A stretch of 64,000 bases of DNA from Aristolochia californica (taxonomy: Eukaryota > Streptophyta > Magnoliopsida > Piperales > Aristolochiaceae). Position numbers and translations under genes: made by a program. Shown here one piece after another: positions 22,972-36,119 of the stretch (its first letter is position 1; every line of letters starts with the position of its first letter). The stretch spans positions 26,421,013 through 26,485,012 of the forward strand of contig JARWKL010000007.1 in assembly GCA_029961685.1 (NCBI GenBank), in the 5' to 3' direction. The notes beneath the pieces are model-generated. The model was given only the letters and a program-made list of their open reading frames with translations. It did not search any database and was not told the DNA's origin.

Positions 22972-24067
22972 CAAAATTGGATAACAAAACTTTTGTGTTC
23001 ATTTGTGTTGGGTGAATAAATATTGTTTATTTATATTTGTTATTGTTTTAAATTTTTTCCATTAATCAACTATAAAATTTTAATTTTGTTGTAACCTTTT
23101 TGCTTTGTTTGTTTTCGGGATGAAGGGAGAACGAAAAGACAAAGTTTTGATTTAAGAAAAAAGTGTACATCTAAAATGGAAAAGCACAATGCGCAATTCA
23201 ATGGAGAGATAATTCCAAACAGTGTCAGTAATTTTTAGGGATTGTAAGCTCTTTTTAGCTTTTATATCTCAGGTTTTGCAATCGTCGGGAAAAATTGGTG
23301 GCAGAGGATTTTTAACTGAGTGTTGAATTGCAATCCACAAGTCAATTCATACAAAAATATAGCCTGTTACGCATGATAAATCACTTTACAATCATCTATG
23401 ATTGTTAGATCAAATTTTTGAAAATGGGCAAAATAATGACTTGTTAGACTCGGGTAATTTATTCATATTTGTTATTGTTTTAAATTTTTTCCATACTTCA
23501 ACTATAAAATTTTCATTTTGTTGTAAGTTTTTTGCCTTGTTTGTTTTCGGGATGAAGGGAGAGCGAAAAGTCAAAGTTTTGATTGAAGAAAAAAGTGTAC
23601 ATCTAAAATGGAAAATCACAAGGCACAATTGTAGGGAGGGATAATTCCAAAGAGTGTCTGTAATATTTAGGGATTGTAAGCTCTTTTTAGTTTTTATATC
23701 TCAGGTTTTGCAATCGTCGGGAAAAATTGGTGGCAGAGGATTTTTAACTGAGTGTTGAATTGCAATCCATAAGTCATTTCATACAAAAATATAGCCCGTT
23801 ACACATGATATATCACTTTACAATCATCTATGATTGCTAGATCAAATTTTTGAAAATGGGCAAAATAATGACTTGTTGGACTCGAGTAAATATCCCACCG
23901 CACATTCACTTGAGAATTTAATGAGTGTTTGTTATTCTCTTTAAAATCTTAGGATCCATAGGTCGTTTGAATCTTTAACATGTTTCAAGCATGCATATCC
24001 ATTTTTAAAACATGTGTAGAAAAAATCTCCTTCATGTAAAATTCCAAGCTTAATAGGGTTGGACTAA
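22972..24067 (+). repeat. A-type monomer with ~421-bp partial duplication
   Basis: The A monomer proceeds normally to gactcgggtaa at about 23456 (+485), then jumps back to tttattcatatttgttattg (about +55) and runs through a second A body to its normal A end. The total is 1,096 bp, 421 more than one monomer. Either a within-monomer duplication or a junction between two A monomers that lost about 1.6 kb between them gives this structure. The C-to-A step before it and A-to-B step after it are regular. Confidence 0.88.
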
Positions 24068-24741
24068 TGGAATTTCCCCAACTTGGAAAACAAAACTTTT
24101 GTGTTCATTTGTGGTGTGTGAATAGATATTTTTTATTTACATTAGTTATTATTTTAAATATTTTCCCGACATCAACAATAAAATTTTTATTTTGTTGTGA
24201 TCTTTTTTGCCTTTTTTGTTTAAGGGATGATGGGGGAGCGAAAACTCAAAGTTCTGATTTAAGTAAAAAGTGTACATCTAAAATGGAAATGCACAATGCA
24301 CAAATGTTGAGAGAGATATTTCCAAAGAGTGTCTGTATGTTTTAGGGATTGTATGCACTTTTTCGTTTTTATATCAAAAGTTTTGCAATCGTCGGGAAAC
24401 GGGGGAGGTGGGCGATTTTTAACTGAGTGTTGACTTCAAATCCATAAGTCGTTTCTTACAAAAATAGAGCCCATTACACATGACAAATCACTTTACAATC
24501 ATCTATGATTGTTAGCTCAACTTTTTGAATATGGGCAAAATAATGGCTTGTTTGACTTCGGCAAATATCCCACCACACGTTCACTTGAGAATTTAATGAG
24601 CGTTTGTTATTCACTTTAAAATATTTGCATCCATAGCTCATTTGCATCTTAACATGTTTCAAAACATGCATATCCATTTTTAAAACATGTGTGGACGAAA
24701 TCTCTTTCTTGCAAAATTCCAAGCTATTAGGGTTGAACTAG
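24068..24741 (+). repeat. B-front/C-end fusion monomer
   Basis: B-type through the G-rich island, gttgacttcaaatcc, gttagctcaac and ggcttgtttgacttcggcaa. From about 24600-24630 it becomes C-type (ttgcatccatagctcatttg, caaaacatg, ctattagggttgaac). It replaces B plus C by one monomer, as expected from a 675-bp deletion by B-C exchange. Confidence 0.88.
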
Positions 24742-26766
24742 TGGAATTTCCCAAAATTGGATAACAAAACGTTTGTGTTCATTTGTGTTGGGTGAATAAA
24801 TTTTCTTTCTCTATATTTGTTATTGTTTTAAATTTTTTCCATACATCAACTATAAAATTTTCATTTTGTTGTAAGCTTTTTTTGCCTTGTTTGTTTTCGG
24901 GAAGAAGGGAGAGCAAAAAGTCAAAGTTTTGATTTAAGAAAAAAGTGTACATCTAAAATGGAAAAGCACAATGCACAATTGTAGGGGGAGATAATTCCAA
25001 AGAGTGTCTGTAATTTTTAAGGATTGTAAGCTCTTTTTTAGTTTATATATCTCAGGTTTTGCAATCGTCGAGAAAAATTGGTGGCAGAGGATTTTTAACT
25101 GAGTGTTGAATTGCAATCCATAAGTCATTTCATACAAAAATATAGCCCGTTATGCATGATAAATCACTTTACAATCATCTATGATTGTTAGATCAAATTT
25201 TTGAAAATGGGCAAAATAATGACTTGTTAGACTCGGGTAAATATCCCACCGCACGTTCACTTGAGAATTTAATGAGAGTTTGTTATTCTCTTTAAAAGCT
25301 TTGGATCCATAGGTCATTTGAATCTTTAACATGTTTCAAGCAAGCATATCCATTTTTAAAACATGTGCAGAAAAAATCTCCTTCATGTAAAATTCCAAGC
25401 TTAATAGGGTTGGACTAATGGAATTTCCCAAACTTGGATAACAAAACATTTGTGTTCATTTGTGGTGTGTGAATAGATATTTTTTTTATATTAGTTATTA
25501 TTTTAAATATTTTACACACATCAACTATAAAATTTTTATTTTGTTGTGATCTTTTTTGCCATATTTGTTTACGGGATGAAGGGGGACAAAAAACTGAAAG
25601 TTCTGATTTAAGAAAAAAGTGTACATCTAAAATGGAAATGCACAATGCACAAATGTAGAGAGAGATATTTCCAAAGAGTGTTTGTATGTTTTAGTGATCA
25701 CATGCACTTTTTCGTTTTTATATCTAAGGTTTTGCAATCGTCGGGAAACGGGGGAGGCGGGCGATTTTTAAATGAGTGTTGAGTTCAAATCCAAAAGTCA
25801 TTTCTTAAAAAAATAAAGCCCATTACGCATGAAAAATCACTTTACAATCATCTATGATTGTTAGCTCAACTTTTTCAATATGGCCAAAATAATGGCTTGT
25901 TTGCCTCGGGCAAATATCCCACCGCACGTTCACTTGAGAATTTAATGAGCGTTTGTTATTCTCTTTAAAAGCTTTGGATCCATAGGTCATTTGAATCTTT
26001 AACATGTTTCTGGCATGCATATCCATTTTTAAAACATGTGTAGAAAAAATCTCCTTCATATAAAATTCCAAGATATTAGTTTTTGACTAGTGGAATTTCC
26101 AAAAATTGGATAACAAAACTTTTGTGTTCATTTGTGGTGTGTGAATAAATTTTCTTCATTTACTTTTTTTATTGTTTAAAAATTTTTCCGTACATCAACT
26201 CTGAAATTTTCATTTTGATGTGATCTATTTGCCTTTTTTGTTTACGGGATGAGGGGAGAGCGAAAAACTCGAAGTTTTGATTTAAGAAAAATGTGTACAT
26301 CTAAAACGGAAATGCCCAATGCACATATGTAGAGAGAGATAATTCCAAAGAGTGTCTGTAATTTTTAGGGATTGTAAGCACCTTTTCCTTTTTATATCTC
26401 TGGTTTTGCAATCGTCGGGAAAAATGGGTTGCAGAGGATTTTTAACTGAGGGTTGGATTGCAATCCATAAGTCATTTCATACAAAAATATAGCCCGTTGC
26501 GCATGATAAATCACATTACAATCATCAATGATTAATTATGTCAGCTTTTTGCAAATGGGCAAAATAATGGCATGTTTGACACGGGTAAATTTCCCACCGC
26601 AAGTTCACTTGAGAATTTAATGAGCGTTTGTTATTCTCATTAAAAGCTTTGCATTCGTAGCTCATTCGCATCTTTAACAAGTTTCAAACATGCATATCCA
26701 TTTTTAAAACATGTGTGGACGAAATTTTGGTTTTTGCAAAATTCCAAGCTATTAGAGTTAAACTAG
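24742..26766 (+). repeat. A-B-C unit
   Basis: Monomers start at 24742 (A), 25419 (B) and 26091 (C). A has tttttttgcctt expanded by two T. The C back half has cccgttgcgcatg and tttgacacggg, the same unusual pair seen in the C monomer at 9447, over 16 kb away. Confidence 0.9.
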
Positions 26767-28113
26767 TGGAATTTCCCAAAATTGGATAACGAAAATTTTG
26801 TGTTCATTTGTGTTGGGTGAATAAATTTTATTTATTTACATTTGTTATTGTTTTAAATATTTTCCATACATCAACTATAAAATTTTCATTTTGTTGTAGG
26901 CTTTTTGCCTTGGTTGTTTTCGTGATGAAGGGAGAGCGAAAAGGCAAAGTTTTGATTTAAGAAAAAAGTGTGCATCTAAAATGTAAAAGCACAATGCACA
27001 ATTGTAGGGAGAGATAATTCCAAAGAGTGTCTATAATTTTTAGGGATTGTAAGCTCTTTTTAGTTTTTATATCTCAGGTTTTGCAATCGTCGGGAAATAT
27101 TGGTGGCAGAGGATTTTTAACTGAGTGTTGAATTGAAATCCTTAAGTCATTTCATACAAAAATATAGCCCGTTATGCATGATAAATCACTTTACAATCAT
27201 CTATGATTGCTAGATCAAATTTTTGAAAATGGGCAAAATAGTGACTTGTTAGACTCGGGTAATATCCCACCGCACGTTCACTTGAGAATTTAATGATCGT
27301 TTGTTATTCTCATTAAAAGCTTTGGATCCATAGGTCATTTGAACCTTTAACATGTTTCAAGCATGCATTTCCATTTTTAAAACATGTGTAGAAAAAATCT
27401 CCTTCATGTAAAATTCCAAGCTTAATAGGGTTGGACTAATGGAATTTTGCAAACTCGGATAACCAAAATTTTGTGTTCATTTGTGGTGTGTGAATAGATA
27501 TTTTTTATTTACATTAGTTATTATTTTACATATTTTCCACACATCAACTATAAAATTTTTATTTTGTTGTGATCCTTTTTGCCTTTTTTGTTTACGGGAT
27601 GAAGGGGGAGTGAAAACTCAAAGTTCTGATTTAAGAAAAAAGTGTACATCTAAAATGGAAATGCACAATTCACAAATGTAGAGAGAGATATTTACAAAGA
27701 GTGTCTGTATCTTTTAGGGATCGTATGCACTTTTTCGTTTTTATATCTAAGGTTTTGTAATCGACGGAAAACAGGGGAGGCGGGCGATTTCTAACTAAGT
27801 GTTGTCTTCAAATCCATAAGTCATTTCTTACAAAAATATAGCCCGTTACGTATGACAAATCACTTTACAATCATCTATGATTGTTAGCTCAACTTTTTGA
27901 ATATGGGAAAAATAATGGCTTGTTTGACTCGGGCAAATATCCCACCGCACGTTCACTTAAGAATTTAATGAGCATTTCTTATTCTCTTTAAAAGCTTTGG
28001 ATCCATAGGTCATTTGAATCTTTAACATGTTTCTGGCATGCATATCCATTTTTAAAATATGTGTAGAAAAAATCCCCTTCATGTAAAATTCCAAGATATT
28101 AGTTTTGGACTAG
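26767..28113 (+). repeat. A and B monomers of a unit whose C is rearranged
   Basis: A starts at 26767 (ends cttaatagggttggac) and B at 27440 (gatcctttttgcc variant, ends gatattagttttggactag). Both are type-pure. The B island is weakened to cggaaaacaggggaggcggg. Confidence 0.9.
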
Positions 28114-28731
28114 TGGAATTTCCCAAACTTGCATAACAAAACTTTTGTGTTCATTTGTGGTGTGTGAATAAATTTTCTTCATTTACTTTTTTTATTGTTT
28201 TAAACTTTTTCCGTACATCGACTATGAAATTTTCATTTTGTTGTGATCTATTTGCCTTTTTTTTTTACGGGATGAAGGGAGAGCCAAAAACTCGATGATT
28301 TGATTTAAAAAAAATGTGTACATCTAAAACGGAAATGCACAATACACATATGTATAGAGAAATAATTTCAAAGAGTGTCTGTAATTTTTAGGGATTGTAA
28401 GCACCTTTTAGTTTTTATATCTCAGGTTTTGATATCGTCGGGAAAAATGCGTTGCGGAGCCCGTTACGCCTGAAAAATCAATTTACAATCATCTATGATT
28501 GTTAGCTCAACTATTTGAATATAGGCAAAATAATGGCTTGTTTGACTCGGCCAAATATCCCACCGCACGTTCACTTGAAAATTTAATGAGCATTTGTTAT
28601 TCTCTTCAAAAGCTTTGGTTCCATAGGTCATTTGAAACTTTAACATGTTTCTGGCATGCATATCCATTTTTAAAACATGTCTAGAAAAAATCCCTTTCAA
28701 GTAAAATTCCAAGATATTAGTTTTGGACTAG
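28114..28731 (+). repeat. C-front/B-back hybrid with 57-bp deletion
   Basis: C-type until gttgcggagc at about 28460. It then jumps to cccgttacgcctgaaaaatc and continues as B (gttagctcaac, ggcttg, ggcatgcat, gatattagttttggactag). The monomer is 618 bp. The front carries gagccaaaaactcgatgatt, a variant otherwise seen in the C monomer at 31400. Confidence 0.88.
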
Positions 28732-29382
28732 TGGAATTTCCCAAACTTGGATAACAAAACTTTTGTGTTCATTTGTGGTGTGTGAATAAATTTTCTTCAT
28801 TTACTTTTTTTATTTTTTTAAAGTTTTTCCGTACATCAACTATGAAATTTTCATTTTGCTATTATCTATTTGCCTTTTTTGTTTATGGGATGAAGGGAGA
28901 ACGAAAACACAAAGTTTTGATTTAAGAAAAATCTGTACATCTAAAATGGAAAAGCACAATGCACAATTGTTAGGAGAGATAATTCCAAAGAGTGTCTGTA
29001 ATTTTTAGGGATTGTAAGCTCTTTTTAGTTTTTATATCTTAGGTTTTGCAATCGTCGGGAAAAATTGGTGGAAGAGGATTTTTAACTGAGTGTGGAATTG
29101 CAATTCGTAAGTCATTTCATACAAAAATATAGCCCGTTACGCATGATAAATCACTTTACAATCATCTATGATTATTTATGTCAGCTTTTTGCAAATGGGC
29201 AAAATAATGGCATGTTTGACTCGGGTAAATATCCCACCGCAAGTTCACTTGAGAATTTATTTGAAAACTTTGCATCCACAGCTCATTTGCATCTTTAACA
29301 TGTTTCAAACATGCATATCCATTTTTAAAACACGTGTGGATGAAATCTCTTTCTTTCAAAAATTCCAAGCTAGTTAAACTAG
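28732..29382 (+). repeat. C/A/C patchwork monomer with small deletions
   Basis: The front is C-type (ttcttcatttac) and the middle is A-type (aaatggaaaagcacaatgc, aattggtggaagagg, gataaatcactttac). It is C again from the dyad on (tatgtcagctttttgcaaat). About 20 bp are missing at 29259 (between gagaatttat and ttgaaaactttgcatcc), and a few more near the end (aagctagttaaactag). Confidence 0.87.
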
Positions 29383-30056
29383 TGGAATTTCCAAAAATTG
29401 GATAACAAAACTTTTGTGTTCATTTGTGTTGGGCGAGTAAATTTTATTTATTTATATTTGTTATTATTTTAAATTTTTTCCATACATTAACTAGAAAATT
29501 TTCATTTTGTTGTAAGCTTTTTGCCTTGTTTGTTTTCGGGATGAAGGGAGAGCGAAAAGTCAAAGTTTTGATTTAAGAAAAAAGTGTACATCAAAAATGC
29601 AAAAGCACAATGCACAATTGTAGGGAGAGATAATTCCAAAGAGTGTCTGTAACTTTTAGGGATTGTAAGCTCTTTTTAGTTTTTATATCTAAGTTTTAGC
29701 AATCGTCGGGAAAAATTAGTGCCAGAGGATTTTTAACAGAGTGTTGAATTGCAATCCATAAGTCATTTCAGAAAAAAATATAGCCCGTCACGCATGACAA
29801 ATCACTTTACAATCATCTATGATTAATTATGTCAGCTTTTTGCAAATGGGCAAAATATTGGCATGTTTGACTCAGGTAAATATTCCACCGCAAGTTCACT
29901 TGAGAATTTAATGAGCGTTTGTTATTCTCATTAAAAGTATTGCATCCATAGCTCATTTGCATCTTTAACATTTTTCAAACATGCATATCCATTTTTAAAA
30001 CATGTGTGGATGAAATCTCTTTCTTGCAAAATTTCAAGCTATTAGGGTCAAACTAG
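29383..30056 (+). repeat. A-front/C-back hybrid monomer
   Basis: A-type to about 29755 (gttgggcgagtaaatttt, gaaaagtcaaagttttgatt), then a short B-like stretch (gcatgacaaatcactttac). It is C-type from the dyad (tgattaattatgtcag, caaacatg, attagggtcaaac). It ends in the C signature, so another A follows. Confidence 0.87.
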
Positions 30057-32073
30057 TGGAATTTCCAAAAATTGGATAACAAAACTTTTTGTGTTCATTT
30101 GTGTTGGGCGAATAAATTTTCTTTATTTATATTTGTTATTGTTTTAAATTTTTTCCATACATCAACTATAAAATTTTCATTTTGTTGTAAGCTTTTTGCC
30201 TTGTTTGTTTTCGGGATGAAGGGAGAGCGAAAAATCAAAGTTTTGATTTAAGAAGAAAGTGTACATCTAAAATGGAAAAGCACAATGCACAATTGTAGAG
30301 AGAGATAATTCCAAAGAGTGTCTATAACTTTTAGGGATTGTAAGCTCTTTTTAGTTTTTATATCTCAGGTTTTGCAATCGTCGGGAAACATTGGTGGCAG
30401 AGGATTTTTAACTGAGTGTTGAATTGCAATCCATAAGTCATTTCAAACAAAAATATAGCCCGTTACGCATGATAAATCACTTTAAAATCATCTATGATTG
30501 TTAGATCAAATTTTTTGAAAATGGGCAAAAAAATAACTTGTTATACTCGGGTAAATATCCCACCGCACGTTCACATGAGAATTTAATGAGCGTTTGTTAT
30601 TCTCTTTAAAAGCTTTGGATCCATAATTCATTTGAATCTCTAACATGTTTCAAGCATGCATATCCATTTTTAAACATGTGTAGAAAAAATCTCCTTCATG
30701 TAAAATTCCAAGCTTAATAGGGTTGGACTAATGGAATTTCCCAAACTTGGATAACAAAACTTTTGTGTTCATTTGTGGTGTGTGAATAGATATTTTTTAT
30801 TTACATTGGTTATTATTTTAAATATTTTCCACACATCAACCATAAAATTTTTATTTTGTTGTGATCTTTTTTGCCTTTTTTGTTTATGGGATGAAGGGGG
30901 AGCAAAAACTCAAAGTTCTGATTTAAGAAAAAAGTGTACATCTAAAATTGAAATGCACAATGCACAAATGTAGAGAGAGATATTTCCGAAGAGTGTCTGT
31001 ATATTTTACGGATTGTATGCACTCTTTCGTTTTTATATCTAAGGTTTTTCAATCGTCGGGAAACGGGGAAGGCGGCCGATTTTTAACTGAGTGTTGAATT
31101 GCAATCCATATGCCATTTCATACAAAAATATAGCCCGTTACTCATGACAAATCACTTTACAATGTTCTATGATTTTTAGCTCAACCTTTTCAATATGGGC
31201 AAAATAATGGCTTGTATGACTCGGGCAAATATCCCACCGCACGTTCACTTGAGAATTTAATGAGCGTTTATTATTCTGTTTTAAAAGTTTTGAATCCATA
31301 GGTCATTTGAATCTTTAACATGTTTCTGGCATGCATACCCATTTTTAAAACATGTAGAAAAAATCTCCTTCATATAAAATTCCAAGATATTTGGACTAGT
31401 GGAATTTCCCAAACTTAGATAACAAAACTTTTGTGTTCATTTGTGGTGTGTGAATAAATTTCCTTCATTTACTTTTTTTATTGTTTTAAACTTTTTCCGT
31501 ACATCAACTATGAAATTTTCATTTTGTTGTGATGTATTTGCCTTTTTTGTTTACGGGATGGAGGGAGAGCCAAAAACTCGATGATTTGATTTAAAAAAAA
31601 TGTGTACATCTAAAACGGAAATGCACAATGCACATATGTAGAGAGAGATAATTCCAAAGAGTGTCTATAATTTTTAGGGATTGTAAGCACCTTTTCATTT
31701 TTATATCTCAGGTTTTGCAATCGTCGAGAAAATGGGTTGTGGAGGATTTTTAACTGAGTGTTGAATTGTAATCCATAAGTCATTTCATACAAAAATATAG
31801 CCCATTACGCATGATAAATCACATTACAATCATCTATGATTAATTATGTCAGCTTTTTGTAAATTGGCAAAATAATGGCATGTTTGACTCGGGTAAATAT
31901 CCCACCGCAATTTTACTTGAGAATTTAATGAGCGTTTGTTATTCTCATTAAAAGCTTTGCATCCATAGCTCATTTTCATCTTTAACATGTTTCAAACATG
32001 CATATCCATTTTTAAAACATGTGTGGATGAAATCTCTTTCTTGCAAAATTCCAAGCTATTAGGGTTAAACTAG
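30057..32073 (+). repeat. A-B-C unit with an A patch in B
   Basis: Monomers start at 30057 (A), 30732 (B) and 31400 (C). In B, 31095-31130 reads gttgaattgcaatccatatg and catttcatac, which is A/C-type, between B island and B back half: a conversion tract of a few tens of bases. The B end has lost part of attagttttggac. Confidence 0.88.
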
Positions 32074-34095
32074 CGGAATTTCCCAAAATTTGATAACAAA
32101 ACTTTTGTGTTCATTTGTGTTGGGTGAATAAATTTTATTTATTTATATTTGTTATTGTTTTAAATTTTTTCCATACATCAACTATAAAATTTTCAGTTTG
32201 TTGTAAACTTTTTTCCTTGTTTGTTTACGGGATGAAGGGAGAGCGAAAAGTCAAAGTTTTGATTTAAGAAAAAAGTGTACAACTAAAATGGAAAAGCACA
32301 ATGCACAATTGTAGGGAGAGATAATTCCAAAGAGTGTCTTAAATTTTTAGGTATTTTAAGCTCTTTTTAGCTTTTATATCTCAAGTTTTGCAATCGTCGA
32401 GAAAAATTGGTGGTAGAGGATTTTTAACTGAGGGTTGAATTGCAATCCATAAGTCATTTCATACAAAAATATAGCACGTTACGCATGATAAATCACTTTA
32501 CAATAATCTATGATTGTTAGATCAAATTTTTGAAAATGGGCAGAATAATGACTTGTAAGATTCAGGTAAATATCCCACCGCACGTTCACTTGAGAATTTA
32601 ATGAGCGTTTGTTATTCTCTTTAAAAGCTTTGGATCCATAATTCATTTGAATCTTTAACATATTTCAAGCATGCATATCCATTTTTAAAACATGTGTAGA
32701 AAAAATCTCCTTCATGTAAAATTCCAAGCTCAATAGCGTGGGACTAATGGAATTTCCCAAACTTGGATAACAAAAATTTTGTGTTCATTTGTGGTGTGTG
32801 AATAGATATTTTTTATTTCAATTATTTATTATTTTAAATATTTTCCACACATCAACTATAAAATTTTTATTTTGTTGTGATCCTTTTTGCCTGTTTTGTT
32901 TACGGGATGAAGGAGGAGCGAAAACTCAAAGTTCTGAATTAAGAAAAAAGTGTACATCTAAAATGGAAATGCACAATGCACAAATGTAGAGAGGGATATT
33001 TCCAAAGAGTGTCTGTATGTTTTAGGGATCGTATGTACTCTTTCATTTTTATATCTAAGGTTTTGCAATCGTCGGGAAACGGGGGAGGCGGGCGATTTTT
33101 AACTGATTGTTGACTTCAAATCCATAAGTCATTTCTTACAAAAATATAGCCCATTACGCATGACAAATCACTTTGCAATCATCTATGATTGTTAGCTCAA
33201 CTTTTTGAATATGGGCAAAATAATGGCTTGTTTGACTCGGGCCAATATCCCACCGCACGTTCACTTGAGAATTTAATGAGCGTTTGTTATTCTCTTTAAA
33301 ATATTTGGATCCATATGTCATTTGAATCTTTAACATGTTTCTGGCATGCATATCCATTTTTAAAACATGTGTAGAAAAACTCCCCTTCTTGTAAAATTCC
33401 AAGATATTAGCTTTGGAGTAGCGGAATTTCCCAAACATGGATAATAAAACTTTTGTGTTCATTTGTGGTGTGTGAATAAATTTTCTTCAATTACTTTTTT
33501 TATTGTTTTAAACTTTTTCCGTACATCAACTATGAAATTTTCATTTTGCTGTGATCTATTTGCCTTTTTTGTTTACGGGATGAAGGGAGAGAGAAAAACT
33601 TGATGTTTTGATTTAAGAAAAATGTGTACATCTAAAACGGAAATGCACAATGCACATATGTAGAGAGAGATAATTCCAAAGTGTGTCTGTATTTTTTAGT
33701 GATTTTAAGCACCATTACGTTTTTATATCTCAGGTTTTGCAATCGTCGGGAAAAATGGGTTGCAGAGGATTATTAACTGTGTGTTGAATTGCAATCCATA
33801 GGTCATTTCATAGAAAAATATAGCCCGTTACGCATGATAAATCACATTACAATCATCAATGATTAATTATGTCCACTTTTTGCAAATGGGCAAAATAATG
33901 GCATGTTTGACTCGGGTAAATATCCCACCGCAAGTTCACTTGAGAATTTAATGAGCTTTTTTTATTCTCCTTAAAAGCTTTGCATCCATATCTCATTTGC
34001 ATCTTTAACATGTTTCAAACATGCATATCCATTTTTAAACATGTGTGGATGAAATCTGTTTCTTGCAAAATTCCAAGCTATTAGGGTTAAACTAG
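32074..34095 (+). repeat. A-B-C unit
   Basis: Monomers start at 32074 (A), 32748 (B) and 33422 (C). The starts at 32074 and 33422 read cggaatttcc. A begins a local subfamily with gagggttgaattgc and tagcacgttacgc that continues to about 38.5 kb. B has gatcctttttgcc. Confidence 0.9.
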
Positions 34096-36119
34096 TGGAA
34101 TTTCCAAAAATTGGATAACAAAACTTTTGTGTTCATTTGTGTTGGGTGAATAACTTTTCTTTATTTATATTTGTTATTGTTTTAAAATTTTTCCATACAT
34201 CAACTATAAAATTTTCATTTTTTTGTAAGCTTTTTGCCTTGTTTGTTTTCGGGATGAAGGGAGAGTGAAAAGTCAAAGTCTTGATTTAAGAAAAAAAGTG
34301 TATATCTAAAATGGAAAAGCACAATGCACAATTGTAGGGAGAGATAATTCCAAAGAGTGTCTGTAATTTTTAGGGATCGTAAGCTCTTTTTAGTCTTTAT
34401 ATCTCAGGTTTTGCAATCGTCGGGAAAACTTGGTGGTAGAGGATTTTTAACTGAGGGTTGAATTGCAATCCATAAGTCATTTGATACAAAAATGTAGCAC
34501 TTTACGCATGATAAATCACTTTACAATCAACTATGATTGCTAGATCAAATTTTTGAAAATGGCCAAAATAATGACTTGTTAGACTCGGGTAAATATCCCA
34601 CCGCACGTTCACTTGAGAATTTAATGAGCGTTAGTTATTCTCTTTAAAAGCTTTGGATCCATAGGTCATTTGAATCTTTAACATGTTTCAAGCATGCATA
34701 TCCATTTTTAAAACACGTGTAGAAAAAATCTCCTTCATGTAAAATTCCAAGCTTAATAGGGTTGGACTAATGGAATTTCCCAAACCTGGATAACAAAAAT
34801 TTAGTGTTCATTTGTGGTGTGTGAAAAGATATTTTTTATTTACATTAGTTATTATTTTAAATATTTTCCACACCTCAACTTTAAAATTTTTATTTTGTTG
34901 TGATCCTTTTTGCCTTTTTTGTTGACGGGTGAAGGGGGAGCGAAAACTCAAAGTTCTGAATTAGGAAAAAAATGTACATCTAAAATGGAAATGCAAAATG
35001 CACAAATGTAGAGAGAGATATTTCCAAAGAGGTTCTGTATGTTTTAGGGATCGTATGCACTTTTTTCGTTTTTACATCTAAGGTTTTGCAATCATTTGGA
35101 AACGGGGCAGGCGGGCGATTTTTAACTGAGTGTTTACTTCAAATCCATAAGTCATTTCTTACAAAAATATAGCCCATTACGCATGACAAATCACTTTACA
35201 ATCATCTGTGATTGTTAGCTCAACTTTTTGAATATGGGCAAAATAATTGCTTATTTGACTCGGGCAAATATCCCACCGCACGTTCACTTGAGAATTTAAT
35301 GAGCGTTTGTTATTCTCTTTAAAAGCTTTGGATCCATAGGTCATTTGAATCTTTAACATGTTTCAGGCATGCATATCCATTTTTAAAACATGTGTAGAAA
35401 AAATCCCCTTCATGTAAAAGTCCAAGATATTAGTTTTGGACTAGTGGAATTTCCCAAACTTGTATAACAAAACTTTTGTGTTCATTTTTGGTGTGTGAGT
35501 AAATTTTCTTCATTTACTTTTTTTATTATTTTAAACTTTTCCCATATATCAACTATGAAATTTTCATGTTGCTGTGATTTATTTGCCTTTTTTGTTTACG
35601 GGATGAAAGGAGAGCGAAAAACTCGAAGTTTTGATTTAAGAAAAATGTGTACATATAAAATGCGAATGCACAATGCACATATGTAGAGGGAGATAATTCC
35701 AAAGAGTGTCTATAATTTTTAGGGATTGTAAGCACCTTTTCGGTTTTCTATCTCAGGTTTTGCAATCGTCGGGAAAAATAGGTTGCGGAAGATTTTTAAC
35801 TGAGTGTTGAATTGCAATCCATAAGTCATTTCATACAAAAATATAGCCCGTTACGCATGATAAATCACATTACAATCATCTATGATTAATTATGTCAACT
35901 TTTTGCAAATGGGCAAAATAATGGCATGTTTGACTCGGGTAAATATCCCACCGCAAGTTCACTTGAGAATTTAATGAGCGCTTGTTATTCTCTTTAAAAT
36001 CTTTGCATCCAAAGCTCATTTGCATCTTTAACATGTTTCAAACATGCATATCCATTTTTAAAACATGTGTGGATGAAATCTCTTTCTTGCAAAATTACAA
36101 GCTATTAGGGTTAAACTAG
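34096..36119 (+). repeat. A-B-C unit
   Basis: Monomers start at 34096 (A), 34771 (B) and 35445 (C). It shares the gagggttgaattgc A variant and gatcctttttgcc B variant with its neighbours. B has lost one base in gttgacgggtgaaggg, which breaks the frame open in other B copies. Confidence 0.9.
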
